Positions 1 through 7,404 of a DNA stretch of 64,000 bases are shown piece after piece. This DNA is from Paenibacillus sp. J23TS9 (GTDB lineage Bacteria; Bacillota; Bacilli; Paenibacillales; Paenibacillaceae). The notes beneath the pieces are model-generated. The model did no database searches, was not told the origin of the DNA, and saw only the letters and a program-made list of their open reading frames with translations. Where the stretch lies: positions 496,001 to 560,000 of the forward strand of contig NZ_BOSG01000001.1 in the NCBI RefSeq assembly GCF_018403225.1, given 5' to 3'. A program made the translations under genes and the position numbers. Position 1 is the stretch's first letter. Every line of letters begins with the position of its first letter.

Positions 1-2
1 TC

Positions 3-167
3 AAGCTGTCCATGAATAAGCGGTTTATCGATACCGTGAAAGGTTATAGTCCAAAGTCCATTGAAAAATGGGTGATTAAAGTGAACAGCAAGGAGCTCGT
101 TGAGAATGGTCTTGATATGAAGCTAACACCTCAGGACGAGGTGGAAATCCGATTGGACAGGTCCTAG
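3..167 (+). CDS. 3' end of an unidentified CDS (truncated by window edge)
   Basis: An open frame enters from the left edge and ends at a TAG at 165-167, giving 54 residues ending in EVEIRLDRS. The fragment contains a KWVIKVNSKEL stretch and a following LTPQDEVEIRL stretch. This resembles the last strands of a small beta-rich or beta-grasp domain, but I do not recognise the family. No hairpin terminator is obvious after it, and the AT-rich nirB promoter region follows. Strand and frame are supported only by the absence of stops and by plausible composition. Confidence 0.5.
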   Translation, partial: KLSMNKRFIDTVKGYSPKSIEKWVIKVNSKELVENGLDMKLTPQDEVEIRLDRS

Positions 168-241
168 CTGTTGAAAATACATATGAATCACGGACGGATT
201 GAAAAAAATCAATTAATAAATAATAAATGTATGACAAAATA

Positions 242-305
242 AGTGAAATTATTCACAATTAATGTGAATCAAATCACATTTTAAATTTTAACAATCCTCT
301 ATAAT
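242..305 (+). promoter_or_regulatory. nirB promoter with two tandem Fnr boxes
   Basis: A perfect B. subtilis-type Fnr box, TGTGA-ATCAAA-TCACA, lies at 263-278. A second, AGTGA-AATTAT-TCACA, lies at 242-257, exactly 21 bp upstream. A TATAAT -10 element is at 300-305. A start about 7 bases after it (near 312) puts the box centres at about -41.5 and -62.5, the class II activator position plus a second site two helical turns upstream. The fnr gene at 6364-7080 supports this reading. Confidence 0.8.
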
Positions 306-396
306 GAAGATATCCAAAAAAAGTATTTAGCGCAGAACTTGAAAACGATCATAAATTAATGGCTGATTGCTGCTGCAACATTGGAAGGAGGCTTTT

Positions 397-2853
397 ATGA
401 TGAAAGCGGACAGGGAGAAATTGATAGTCATCGGAAACGGGATGGCTGGAATAAGTACGGTAGAGCAGATATTAAAGCTCAGCGGTTCATATGACATTAC
501 GGTGTTTGGCAGTGAGCCTCATCCCAATTACAATCGGATTATGCTTTCCTATGTTCTGGAGGGCAGTAAAACCATCAATGATATTATTCTGAACGACCTG
601 AACTGGTATGAAGATCATGGAATCAAATTGTATACAGACACGACCGTGGCAAGGATCGATAGTGAAACAAGACGGGTCATTACCGAGGACGGGGCATCTG
701 TGCCTTACGACAAGGTCATCATTGCTACGGGTTCGAATCCCCTAATCCTGCCGATTCCAGGCTGTGACAAGCAGGGTGTGGTAGGTTTTAGAAATATTGA
801 AGACTGCAATCAAATGATTGAAGCTGCACGAAGCTATCACAGTGCCGCTGTTATTGGTGGTGGACTGCTAGGGCTGGAGGCTGCTAAGGGTCTTGTCAGT
901 CTCGGCATGCAGGTTACAGTCGTCCATCTGATGGAGGATCTCATGGAGCGGCAGCTTGATCATCAAGCGGCTTTGATGCTGAAGGATGAGTTGGAGCGTC
1001 AAGGAATCGGGTTTGCCATGGGGAAAAAGACCACAGAGCTGATTGGCGGCAAGCGGGTAGAAGGGCTGCGTTTTAGTGATGGTACGGAGCTAGCTTGTGA
1101 TTTTGTGGTGATGGCAGCAGGGATTAAACCCAATACAGGCGTAGCGAAGGTCAGCGGTATTGCTGTCAATAGAGGGATTATCGTGGATGATTTCATGAGA
1201 ACCTCCATGCATCATGTCTACGCGGTGGGCGAATGCAATGAGCATCGCGGCATATGTTATGGTCTCGTGGCTCCATTGTTTGAACAGGGCAACGTGCTGG
1301 CCAAACATATTTGCGGAGTGGCAACGCAGCCTTATGAGGGCTCCGTCGTATCCACCAAGCTGAAAATTTCCGGTGTTGATGTATTTTCTGCCGGTGAATT
1401 TATTGAGGGGCCAATGCACACTGTTATCGCAGCGCAAAACGACTGGAAGCATACGTACAAAAAAATTCTGCTGCAGGATGGAAAAATAGCAGGTGCGGTA
1501 CTGTTTGGTGATGTGACGGAAGCAGCTCCACTGCAAAAGCTGGTCAAAGAGCATGCTTTGATGACAGACGACATTTATAACGAGATCATGGGAGGGGGCT
1601 GCTGTGGAAGCAGCGGTGCGAAAAAGAGCCTCTCCGTTGAAACGATGGCCAGTGAAGAAATTGTATGCGGCTGTAACGGGGTAACCAAGCAAATGATCGT
1701 GGAAGCTATCACGGAACAAGGTCTGACGACTGTGGAAGAAATCAAGGCATGCACAGGTGCTACCCGTTCATGCGGCGGTTGTAAGCCTGTAGTTGAGCAG
1801 ATCCTGCAGTATGTGCTTGGAGATGGTTTTCAAACGGAAAGCAAGCAGGGAATATGCGGCTGCACCAAGCTTAGCCGTGACGAAATCGTTGCTGAAATCC
1901 GCGGGAAAGGTTTGAAAACGATACGTGAGGTTATGAATGTTCTGGAATGGAGCCATCCGGAGGGCTGTTCGAAATGCCGTCCTGCCCTTAATTATTACCT
2001 TGGGATGGTCTATCCGGCCGAGCATGAGGATGAGAAGGCATCGCGTTTTGTAAATGAACGGCTGCATGCAAATATTCAAAAGGACGGCACATATACGGTG
2101 GTTCCGCGAATGTACGGGGGAGTGACTACGCCTGAGGATCTAAAACGAATCGCTGACGTATCGCTGAAATATGATGTGAAGGTAGTAAAAGTTACGGGAG
2201 GACAGCGGCTGGACTTGATCGGGGTCAAAAAGGAGGATTTGCCCAAGGTATGGGAAGAGCTTGATATGCCCTCGGGGTACGCGTATGCCAAATCACTCCG
2301 CACTGTCAAAACATGCGTAGGATCTCAGTTCTGCCGGTTTGGCACGCAGGATTCGATGGCAATGGGAGCTTTATTGGAGCGCAAGTTTGAACGGCTGGAT
2401 TTTCCGGCAAAGTTTAAAATGGCGGTAAATGGCTGTCCGCGCAACTGCGCAGAATCCTGTACCAAGGATATTGGCATCGTAGGCAATGATGGCGGCTGGG
2501 AGATCTTTGTTGGTGGCAATGGAGGCATTAAACCTCGAATTGCAGACTCGTTCTGCAAAGTGAAAACCGACCAGGAGCTGGTAGACATCTGCGGAGCGGT
2601 CATTCAGCTGTACCGTGAAACAGGCAAATATCTGGAAAGAACATCGGAATGGGTGGAACGGATGGGTCTTGAAGCGATTCAAGCAGCTGTACTGGAGGAT
2701 GAAGAGCAGCGTATGCAGCTCCTCGAGCGTAATAATTTTGCGCTTCAACAGGTCGAAGAGCCATGGAGCCAAGTGCTGAGAGAAAACGCAACACGGCGGG
2801 TGATGTATGGAGAGGTAAATGGGGATGCTCCGCACAACAAGCTTGAAGTATAA
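397..2853 (+). CDS. nirB: NAD(P)H-dependent nitrite reductase, large subunit
   Basis: Cytoplasmic assimilatory/ammonifying nitrite reductase that takes six electrons from NAD(P)H to nitrite, giving ammonium. The 818-residue order is typical of NirB/NasD: an N-terminal FAD fold (GNGMAGIS near 13), an NAD fold (GGGLLGLE near 155), two BFD-like [2Fe-2S] cysteine clusters (CGCNG near 424 with CGGC near 458; CGC near 487 with CSKC near 525), then the sulfite/nitrite reductase half. Its sirohaem-[4Fe-4S] ligands are CVGSQFC (about 639-645) and GCPRNCAESC (about 679). The start is set by AAGGAGG at 385-391, allowing ATG 397 or ATG 400; an earlier TTG at 367 has no good site. nirD follows 32 bases later. 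The Fnr boxes suggest induction without oxygen. No nitrate reductase or sirohaem synthesis gene is nearby. Confidence 0.95.
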   Translation: MMKADREKLIVIGNGMAGISTVEQILKLSGSYDITVFGSEPHPNYNRIMLSYVLEGSKTINDIILNDLNWYEDHGIKLYTDTTVARIDSETRRVITEDGASVPYDKVIIATGSNPLILPIPGCDKQGVVGFRNIEDCNQMIEAARSYHSAAVIGGGLLGLEAAKGLVSLGMQVTVVHLMEDLMERQLDHQAALMLKDELERQGIGFAMGKKTTELIGGKRVEGLRFSDGTELACDFVVMAAGIKPNTGVAKVSGIAVNRGIIVDDFMRTSMHHVYAVGECNEHRGICYGLVAPLFEQGNVLAKHICGVATQPYEGSVVSTKLKISGVDVFSAGEFIEGPMHTVIAAQNDWKHTYKKILLQDGKIAGAVLFGDVTEAAPLQKLVKEHALMTDDIYNEIMGGGCCGSSGAKKSLSVETMASEEIVCGCNGVTKQMIVEAITEQGLTTVEEIKACTGATRSCGGCKPVVEQILQYVLGDGFQTESKQGICGCTKLSRDEIVAEIRGKGLKTIREVMNVLEWSHPEGCSKCRPALNYYLGMVYPAEHEDEKASRFVNERLHANIQKDGTYTVVPRMYGGVTTPEDLKRIADVSLKYDVKVVKVTGGQRLDLIGVKKEDLPKVWEELDMPSGYAYAKSLRTVKTCVGSQFCRFGTQDSMAMGALLERKFERLDFPAKFKMAVNGCPRNCAESCTKDIGIVGNDGGWEIFVGGNGGIKPRIADSFCKVKTDQELVDICGAVIQLYRETGKYLERTSEWVERMGLEAIQAAVLEDEEQRMQLLERNNFALQQVEEPWSQVLRENATRRVMYGEVNGDAPHNKLEV

Positions 2854-2885
2854 AAGCTTTTGTATGGGAAGGAGGAGAGAGCAGC

Positions 2886-3242
2886 ATGAATAAAACGGTG
2901 AAATACTATCCGGCAGGAAGCTTGGAAGATTATTATGTGCAAATGGGTCGTGCAGTGCAAATTGAGGGGCATGAAATTGCTGTGTTTCGTACCACCAGTG
3001 GAGAATTGTACGCGTTAGACAACCGCAGCCCCCATCCTAAAGGAGGACCGCTCGCGGAGGGAATGGTCTCCGGGCATTTTGTCTATGATCCGCTTTATGA
3101 CTGGAAAATCGATTTGCGGGATGGATTTGTACAAGCGCCGGATCATGGCGAGGTTCGAACGCATCAGGTGCTCATTGAAGAAGGTACGGTAAGCATAGGC
3201 ATGAGCAGCGGGCATGAGCAGGGCATCGGGACATCACTGTAA
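2886..3242 (+). CDS. nirD: Nitrite reductase small subunit, Rieske-like fold without Rieske ligands
   Basis: Small subunit partner of NirB, 118 residues, with a strong GGAAGGAGGAGAG site ahead of ATG 2886. The Rieske/NirD fold is clear from NRSPHPKGGPLAEG, then SGHFVYDPLYDWKIDL. In B. subtilis NasE these motifs read CPH and CPLHDW, providing two Cys and two His ligands. Here the first Cys is Ser, the second Cys is Asp and the second His is Tyr, so a Rieske cluster cannot be bound in the normal way. E. coli NirD is also cluster-free, so function as a structural subunit is likely. It is co-transcribed with nirB and ends 32 bases before a strong terminator. Confidence 0.9.
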   Translation: MNKTVKYYPAGSLEDYYVQMGRAVQIEGHEIAVFRTTSGELYALDNRSPHPKGGPLAEGMVSGHFVYDPLYDWKIDLRDGFVQAPDHGEVRTHQVLIEEGTVSIGMSSGHEQGIGTSL

Positions 3243-3274
3243 TTGCCGCTGTACCTGTGCGCATCATTGAACAT

Positions 3275-3310
3275 AAGCTTGCATCCGATTCGACGGATGC
3301 AAGCTTTTTT
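3275..3310 (+). terminator. Rho-independent terminator of nirBD
   Basis: A perfect 13-bp stem (AAGCTTGCATCCG at 3275-3287 and its complement at 3294-3306) with a 6-base loop is followed by a T run. It ends the nirBD unit. Confidence 0.9.
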
Positions 3311-3386
3311 AATATCTACCCATGATATGGTATGTTCAACAACCACCTGTCCGTTGTAAAATATGGATGGACAGGAGTGTATGCAA

Positions 3387-3863
3387 ATGATAATGAATGA
3401 AAAAATCAAAGCGGCAGAAGTCGCTCTTACCGGGTTGAATGGAGAAGATCTTGGTATAGTACCGATCTCTGAGGCACTTGCCATGGCAAAGAAGCTGAAG
3501 GTTGATCTGGTATGCATGTCTCTGATGAGCAGTCCGCCTCCGTGCAAGCTGATTGGGGCGGGAGAGGCGAAGAGAGAAAAACAGCAGGCCAAAGCCTCAG
3601 AGCGCCAGATGAAAGTCAAGGAAATTCGCCTGACTCCCCAGATTGAGGAGCATGACTATGACACAAAACAGCGGCAGGCAGAGAAAATTCTGGAATCCGG
3701 TGACGCGGTTCTTCTAGTGGTGCGTATCAAAGGCAAAGAGGGGGCGGTTGCCAAAGAGCTGCTGGAGCGTTTGATGAAGGATTTGAGCCATGTGGGACGC
3801 AAAACCACAGGAGTTCAGCTCAGCGGCAAGCAGGCCGCAGTACAGCTCAATCCGGACAAATAA
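3387..3863 (+). CDS. IF-3-like protein (second, divergent infC paralogue)
   Basis: About 158 residues matching translation initiation factor IF-3 throughout. The N domain contains MNEKIKAAEV and LGIVPISEALAMAKK, followed by a PPPCKLI stretch, a basic helical linker, and the C domain beginning KVKEIRLTPQIEEHDYDTK. The C-terminal half is shorter than usual: the GREIVHKELG-type segment is reduced to GKEGAVAKEL. The normal infC sits with rpmI-rplT and often starts at ATT; this copy stands alone between nirD and a protease gene, so it is probably a paralogue. ATG 3387 is chosen because AGGAG ends 9 bases before it; 3381 is possible. Whether it acts in general initiation or only under some condition, such as anaerobic growth, cannot be told from sequence. 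Confidence 0.85.
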   Translation: MIMNEKIKAAEVALTGLNGEDLGIVPISEALAMAKKLKVDLVCMSLMSSPPPCKLIGAGEAKREKQQAKASERQMKVKEIRLTPQIEEHDYDTKQRQAEKILESGDAVLLVVRIKGKEGAVAKELLERLMKDLSHVGRKTTGVQLSGKQAAVQLNPDK

Positions 3864-3904
3864 ATAACCTATTCCATCATAGCTTAGGAAGGATTCGTTT
3901 AAAC

Positions 3905-4936
3905 GTGAGCTCAACTAAAAAAACGAAAAAGTATATATGGAGCGCAGGGATCGCCGTGGTTTTGTTGGTCGTCCTGATGATTCCCATGCCGTATTATTTG
4001 TACCAGCCAGGTGATGTGGAGCCGCTTTCTCCGGTTATCACCGTTGAGAACGGGCATAAATCGGAGCAGGGGAATTTTTATCTAACTACCGTTTCAACCA
4101 TTAAAACTTCTCATCTGTACTACCTCATCTACGGCTGGTTTGCACCGAATACGCAGATTCGCAAGGAACAGAGCGTCAGCGGCAATCTTTCCGAGGATGA
4201 ATATGATTTCTTGCTCAGACATATGATGACCTCTTCCCAGCAAAATGCCGTTATTGCAGGTCTGCGTGCTGCAGGAGAAGTCGTTCCTGTGCAGAACAAA
4301 GGTGTTTTCGTCACTAATGTTCTTCCGGTTTCCAAGGCCAAGGGCAAAATATCCGTAGGAGATGTTATTACGGAGATCGATGGAAAAGAGATGAAGAAAT
4401 CAGCTGATGTAATCGCCTATTTGAGTGCGAAAAAAGCGGGTGAAACGGTGAATATGGTGTATTTGCATGAAGGGCAACGGCAGGTACAATCGTTCGAACT
4501 GACTGTCATCAATGACCAAGGGAAGGTGGGCCTTGGCATCCAGCCGGAAGATGAATTCGATATCCATCCACCGCGTCAGGTTAAAATCAATACCCATGAC
4601 ATAGGCGGACCTTCCGCTGGATTGATGTTCTCTCTGGAGATATTAAACCAGGTTCTACCGGAGGATCTGACGAAAGGCTACCAGATAGCAGGTACCGGTA
4701 CTATTGACCAGGAAGGGAATGTCGGCCAGATCGGAGGCATTCGCGATAAAATCGTAGCAGCTCATGAAGGCAAGGTGGACATCTTCTTCTGCCCAGCTGA
4801 TGTGCAGCCGGGTGACACTAACGCAAAAGATATCATGGATGAAGCCAAGAAAAGAAATTATTCTATCCGGATCGTGCCGGTTCGACATAGTCAGGAAGCA
4901 CTTCATTATTTAAAGCAGCTTCAGCCGAAATCATAA
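3905..4936 (+). CDS. ylbL: Membrane-anchored PDZ/Lon-type serine protease, YlbL family
   Basis: A 343-residue protein with an N-terminal membrane anchor (hydrophobic about 10-32), a PDZ domain about 130-200 (GVFVTNVLPVSKAKGKISVGD region) and a C-terminal S16 Lon-like protease domain. The Ser-Lys dyad is visible: the Ser in DIGGPSAGLMFSLE and the Lys in IGGIRDKIVAA. In Firmicutes this family (YlbL; SepM in streptococci) cuts extracytoplasmic substrates at the membrane surface. The start is GTG 3905, behind GGAAGGA. It is a monocistronic gene ending at a shared terminator that faces the convergent gene on the other strand. Confidence 0.9.
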   Translation: MSSTKKTKKYIWSAGIAVVLLVVLMIPMPYYLYQPGDVEPLSPVITVENGHKSEQGNFYLTTVSTIKTSHLYYLIYGWFAPNTQIRKEQSVSGNLSEDEYDFLLRHMMTSSQQNAVIAGLRAAGEVVPVQNKGVFVTNVLPVSKAKGKISVGDVITEIDGKEMKKSADVIAYLSAKKAGETVNMVYLHEGQRQVQSFELTVINDQGKVGLGIQPEDEFDIHPPRQVKINTHDIGGPSAGLMFSLEILNQVLPEDLTKGYQIAGTGTIDQEGNVGQIGGIRDKIVAAHEGKVDIFFCPADVQPGDTNAKDIMDEAKKRNYSIRIVPVRHSQEALHYLKQLQPKS

Positions 4937-4950
4937 TATCTTTGCTCATA

Positions 4951-4992
4951 AAAAGGGGTGCCCTCCGGTCTAATGACCTGGGCACCCCTTTT
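4951..4992. terminator. Bidirectional terminator between convergent genes
   Basis: A 13-bp stem (AAAAGGGGTGCCC at 4951-4963 and its complement at 4980-4992) has A and T runs at opposite ends, so it can stop transcription from both the ylbL side and the convergent gene. Confidence 0.85.
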
Positions 4993-5004
4993 ATAATAAA
5001 TAAA

Positions 5005-5892
5005 TTATTTGAGATCTTTCCAGCCGTCAAAATCATGGATTGCAATACCGGCATAAGACGGATTTACTTTGGCAAGTTCATGAAGCGCAATGAGCTGCTC
5101 GTTCATATAGGCTGCCCCTTCTTCATAAAACGTGAGAAAGTCGCCTTCATTGCTGGGTTTGGTTTCGACAGCGGCAAAGGCTTGTTTGCCAAGAGCAGTG
5201 GCATCCTCAAGCTCTTTTTTTGCGATGCTGTTAATAGCCGAGGCTGTGTCACGGTACGACATGATGGTGACAGAATCATATTGGCTGATCATAAACCGGC
5301 TCAGTGACGTTGTGCCGTCTGCAGTGGTGTAATTACCTAGCCAGAATGGAATATCAGCTGCGAGCGGAAGGTTTAGCTTTTCGGCTTCCGATCTCAGATA
5401 CAAGACGTTGCTCTGCCACTGGCGGATGACACCCTCTTGGTCTATCTTCCATTGGGATAGGACATGAGGCTCAATGTCCACATGAATACCGCTGAATTTC
5501 TCTGCAGCAGCGGCGCCATTTTGATAAGCCTGAATCCAGCTCAGGAAGTTTGTAATTTTGTAGCGTTCGGATTCAAGACCCCAGAGCGGGGCACCATTCA
5601 GTGCTTCAACATGGATTCCGAGCTCATTGGATTCTTTGATAAAGCTTTTATAATAAGATACCGGAATATCGATATTAATCTGCAAATAAACCAGATTGAC
5701 CTGATTCTGACTCAGAAACGATAAAACCTCCTGCGGATTTTTCCGAATCCGTTCGGTATTCCACAGCCATGTAGCCTTCTGATAATAACCTTGGGCTTTA
5801 GCCTCTTGAGGAGAAAACAGTCCGGTTCCGGACAAAATAACACTGCAGAAAACGGTGATCAAACATAAGCGGTTTAAAAATTTTGCTGCCAT
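5005..5892 (-). CDS. Secreted protein of unknown function, possible TIM-barrel glycosidase
   Basis: A 295-residue protein with a clear signal peptide (MAAKFLNRLCLITVFCSVIL, then cleavage near EAKA-QG). The mature part has alternating strand/helix patterns typical of an alpha/beta barrel. They include VNLVYLQINID, a SGIHVDIEPHVL segment (DxE pattern reminiscent of GH18-like barrels), LPLAADIPFWLG, a YDSVTIMSYRD strand and a C-terminal AGIAIHDFDGWK. I do not recognise a named family. ATG 5892 is preferred over the upstream extension because AAGGAG lies 10 bases ahead and the signal peptide starts there. The gene stands alone, convergent with ylbL. Confidence 0.75.
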   Translation of the reverse strand: MAAKFLNRLCLITVFCSVILSGTGLFSPQEAKAQGYYQKATWLWNTERIRKNPQEVLSFLSQNQVNLVYLQINIDIPVSYYKSFIKESNELGIHVEALNGAPLWGLESERYKITNFLSWIQAYQNGAAAAEKFSGIHVDIEPHVLSQWKIDQEGVIRQWQSNVLYLRSEAEKLNLPLAADIPFWLGNYTTADGTTSLSRFMISQYDSVTIMSYRDTASAINSIAKKELEDATALGKQAFAAVETKPSNEGDFLTFYEEGAAYMNEQLIALHELAKVNPSYAGIAIHDFDGWKDLK

Positions 5893-6363
5893 ATGGTTTA
5901 CACTCCTTAAATGATCTGTACAGACGTATGATTCATTATGCCCTTTTACATTGGGGGAATTAGACTTCAGACCTTTGACCTTAAGCGACAAGTTTGGATG
6001 TATGTAGTTCTTATCGGGTAGAAGCCTAACCTCCTTATATCGGGCAGTGCTCAGTTCCTTAATTTGATGTATAGGAAGAACTGCGCAATCAAATGAGACT
6101 TGGGAACGGGTTATAACTTAATTTTCGGTTCTTTTATCCGTAAGTTTCATAGGACTTAAGTCCTTAAATTGAGGAATAAGGTCATTTTTGTGACATTAAT
6201 AGGTATATTGAGGGGGAGGAAGAGGAAATGATTGAAAATTATTCAAATCAGGGAAAGTTTGGGTCTTTTTGCGCACAAAAAAACTCCCGCAGAACCATGC
6301 ACCGGTTACGGAAGTCTTTTAACAGACGTATATTTAAGCCGGAAGGGATCAATGAACAAGCAA
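5893..6363. other. 470-bp non-coding gap between fnr and the secreted-protein gene
   Basis: It holds the fnr terminator (6277-6316), a perfect 14-bp palindrome AGGACTTAAGTCCT (6151-6164) and the leader of the minus-strand gene. A plus-strand purine-rich stretch before ATG 6228 looks like a ribosome site, but the frame behind it runs through the fnr terminator into antisense of fnr. I see no convincing gene. Confidence 0.5.
6277..6316 (-). terminator. Terminator of fnr
   Basis: Read on the minus strand, ACTTCCGTAACC pairs with GGTTCTGCGGGAGT (one bulge) around a short loop and is followed by seven T. It lies 47 bases past the fnr stop. Confidence 0.75.
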
Positions 6364-7080
6364 CTAGATCCGGCAGATTTCATTTGGACACATTTCACAA
6401 TGGCATATATCCTGGAGCATTCCAAGATCTTTAATAACAATCATACCATTCTCGTATTCCACAGCATCCTTTTTGCGGAGATCGCTGAGCATACGGTTTA
6501 CGCTTTCGCGGGTTGCTCCGATCATGTTCGAGAGGTCCGTATGGGTAATCTTTTTATGAATAAGGATCGTATCCCCATGTTTTTCACCATACGTATTGCC
6601 GAGTCGGATTAGAGTCGAGCAGAGCGCACCAGGTTTCCCGTACATCATCAGATCACGGAATTTGGTTTGAGTCAGGCGGTGGTGTATGCCCATCCATTTC
6701 ATAAAATCGATCGCGAAATCACAGTGCTGGCAGATCAGCATCTCCAAATCCTTTTGATCAATAACCCCAATTTCACTTTCCTCGAGTACTTCCGCTGTAA
6801 AGCTGTGCTTGCTGCTGAAAAAAGGATCCGCTTGACCAACCATGTCACCCGATTGATACATATATAGAATCAGCTCTTTACCTTCATCCGTCGATTTGGT
6901 CAATTTGATGCGACCGCGTTTGACATAAAACAGCTTATCGGAAAAATCACCTTCCCAGAACAGATGCGAGCCTTCAGGCACGATGCGTTCTTTCATAATG
7001 ACCATTAGACGATCCATGTTTTGTTCTGTAAAGCAGCTTGTATTCCCACGGGCTTCGATAACATTCAGTTGGTTGCTCAT
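6364..7080 (-). CDS. fnr: Crp/Fnr-family oxygen-responsive regulator
   Basis: A 238-residue regulator with an N-terminal cyclic-nucleotide-like beta barrel (about 20-130), a dimerisation helix, and a C-terminal winged helix containing HTDLSNMIGATRESVNRML. The C-terminal tail CHCEMCPNEIC supplies clustered cysteines, the place where Bacillus-type Fnr binds its [4Fe-4S] cluster, unlike the N-terminal cysteines of E. coli FNR. Under anaerobic conditions such proteins bind TGTGA-N6-TCACA, and boxes of this form precede nirB, adhE, pflB and probably fnr itself. It diverges from adhE across a 324-bp control region. The position amid its likely targets makes it their local activator. Confidence 0.93.
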   Translation of the reverse strand: MSNQLNVIEARGNTSCFTEQNMDRLMVIMKERIVPEGSHLFWEGDFSDKLFYVKRGRIKLTKSTDEGKELILYMYQSGDMVGQADPFFSSKHSFTAEVLEESEIGVIDQKDLEMLICQHCDFAIDFMKWMGIHHRLTQTKFRDLMMYGKPGALCSTLIRLGNTYGEKHGDTILIHKKITHTDLSNMIGATRESVNRMLSDLRKKDAVEYENGMIVIKDLGMLQDICHCEMCPNEICRI

Positions 7081-7193
7081 ACTCGTTATCCCCTTTGTAT
7101 CTTCAATTTTCAGTAAATTTTAAACTAATTATAACCTGAAAAAATCTGTTTTTGGGGGGAGAATAGCCCTTAAAAGTGTCGAAATTCCGACAT

Positions 7194-7209
7194 TGTGATA
7201 AATTTCACT
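7194..7209 (-). promoter_or_regulatory. Fnr box proximal to fnr (probable autoregulation)
   Basis: TGTGA-TAAATT-TCACT, one mismatch from the ideal box, lies 114 bp upstream of the fnr start in the fnr-adhE gap. Its distance from a weak minus-strand -10 is not as clean as at nirB, so the direction of action is inferred. Confidence 0.6.
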
Positions 7210-7311
7210 TTTGGATGAATTTCTATATTCAGATTTTTACATAACACCATACAAAGCAGTGAATCGGTAATGAAAGCGCTTTGAAAACTAATGTTAAAAA
7301 CCCTCAAACAT

Positions 7312-7355
7312 TGTGAAAGTTTTCACTTTAAATCTTTTCATGATTATGTTATGAT
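7312..7355 (+). promoter_or_regulatory. adhE promoter with Fnr box (overlapping a Rex-like site)
   Basis: TGTGA-AAGTTT-TCACT lies at 7312-7327 and a TATGAT -10 at 7350-7355. A start near 7361 would place the box centre at about -41.5. The surrounding TTGTGAA-N4-TTCAC also fits most of the redox repressor Rex consensus, so both regulators are possible. Confidence 0.65.
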
Positions 7356-7404
7356 CAAGTCGAGAGAGAGATAAAACCAAAATTTACCTGAGAGGATGAG
7401 AGAT

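Noticed and set aside
1090..1719. 209-codon minus-strand frame opposite nirB
   Set aside because: Entirely within nirB, with no start context or recognisable motif; nirB is strongly supported.
6151..6164. 14-bp palindrome AGGACTTAAGTCCT treated as a possible operator
   Set aside because: A single isolated palindrome far from any promoter element. No second copy was noticed, so not scored as a regulatory site.
6228..6434. Plus-strand 68-codon frame with a purine-rich stretch before its ATG
   Set aside because: It crosses the fnr terminator and the last 70 bases of fnr in antisense, and its residues look random. The purine run may be chance.
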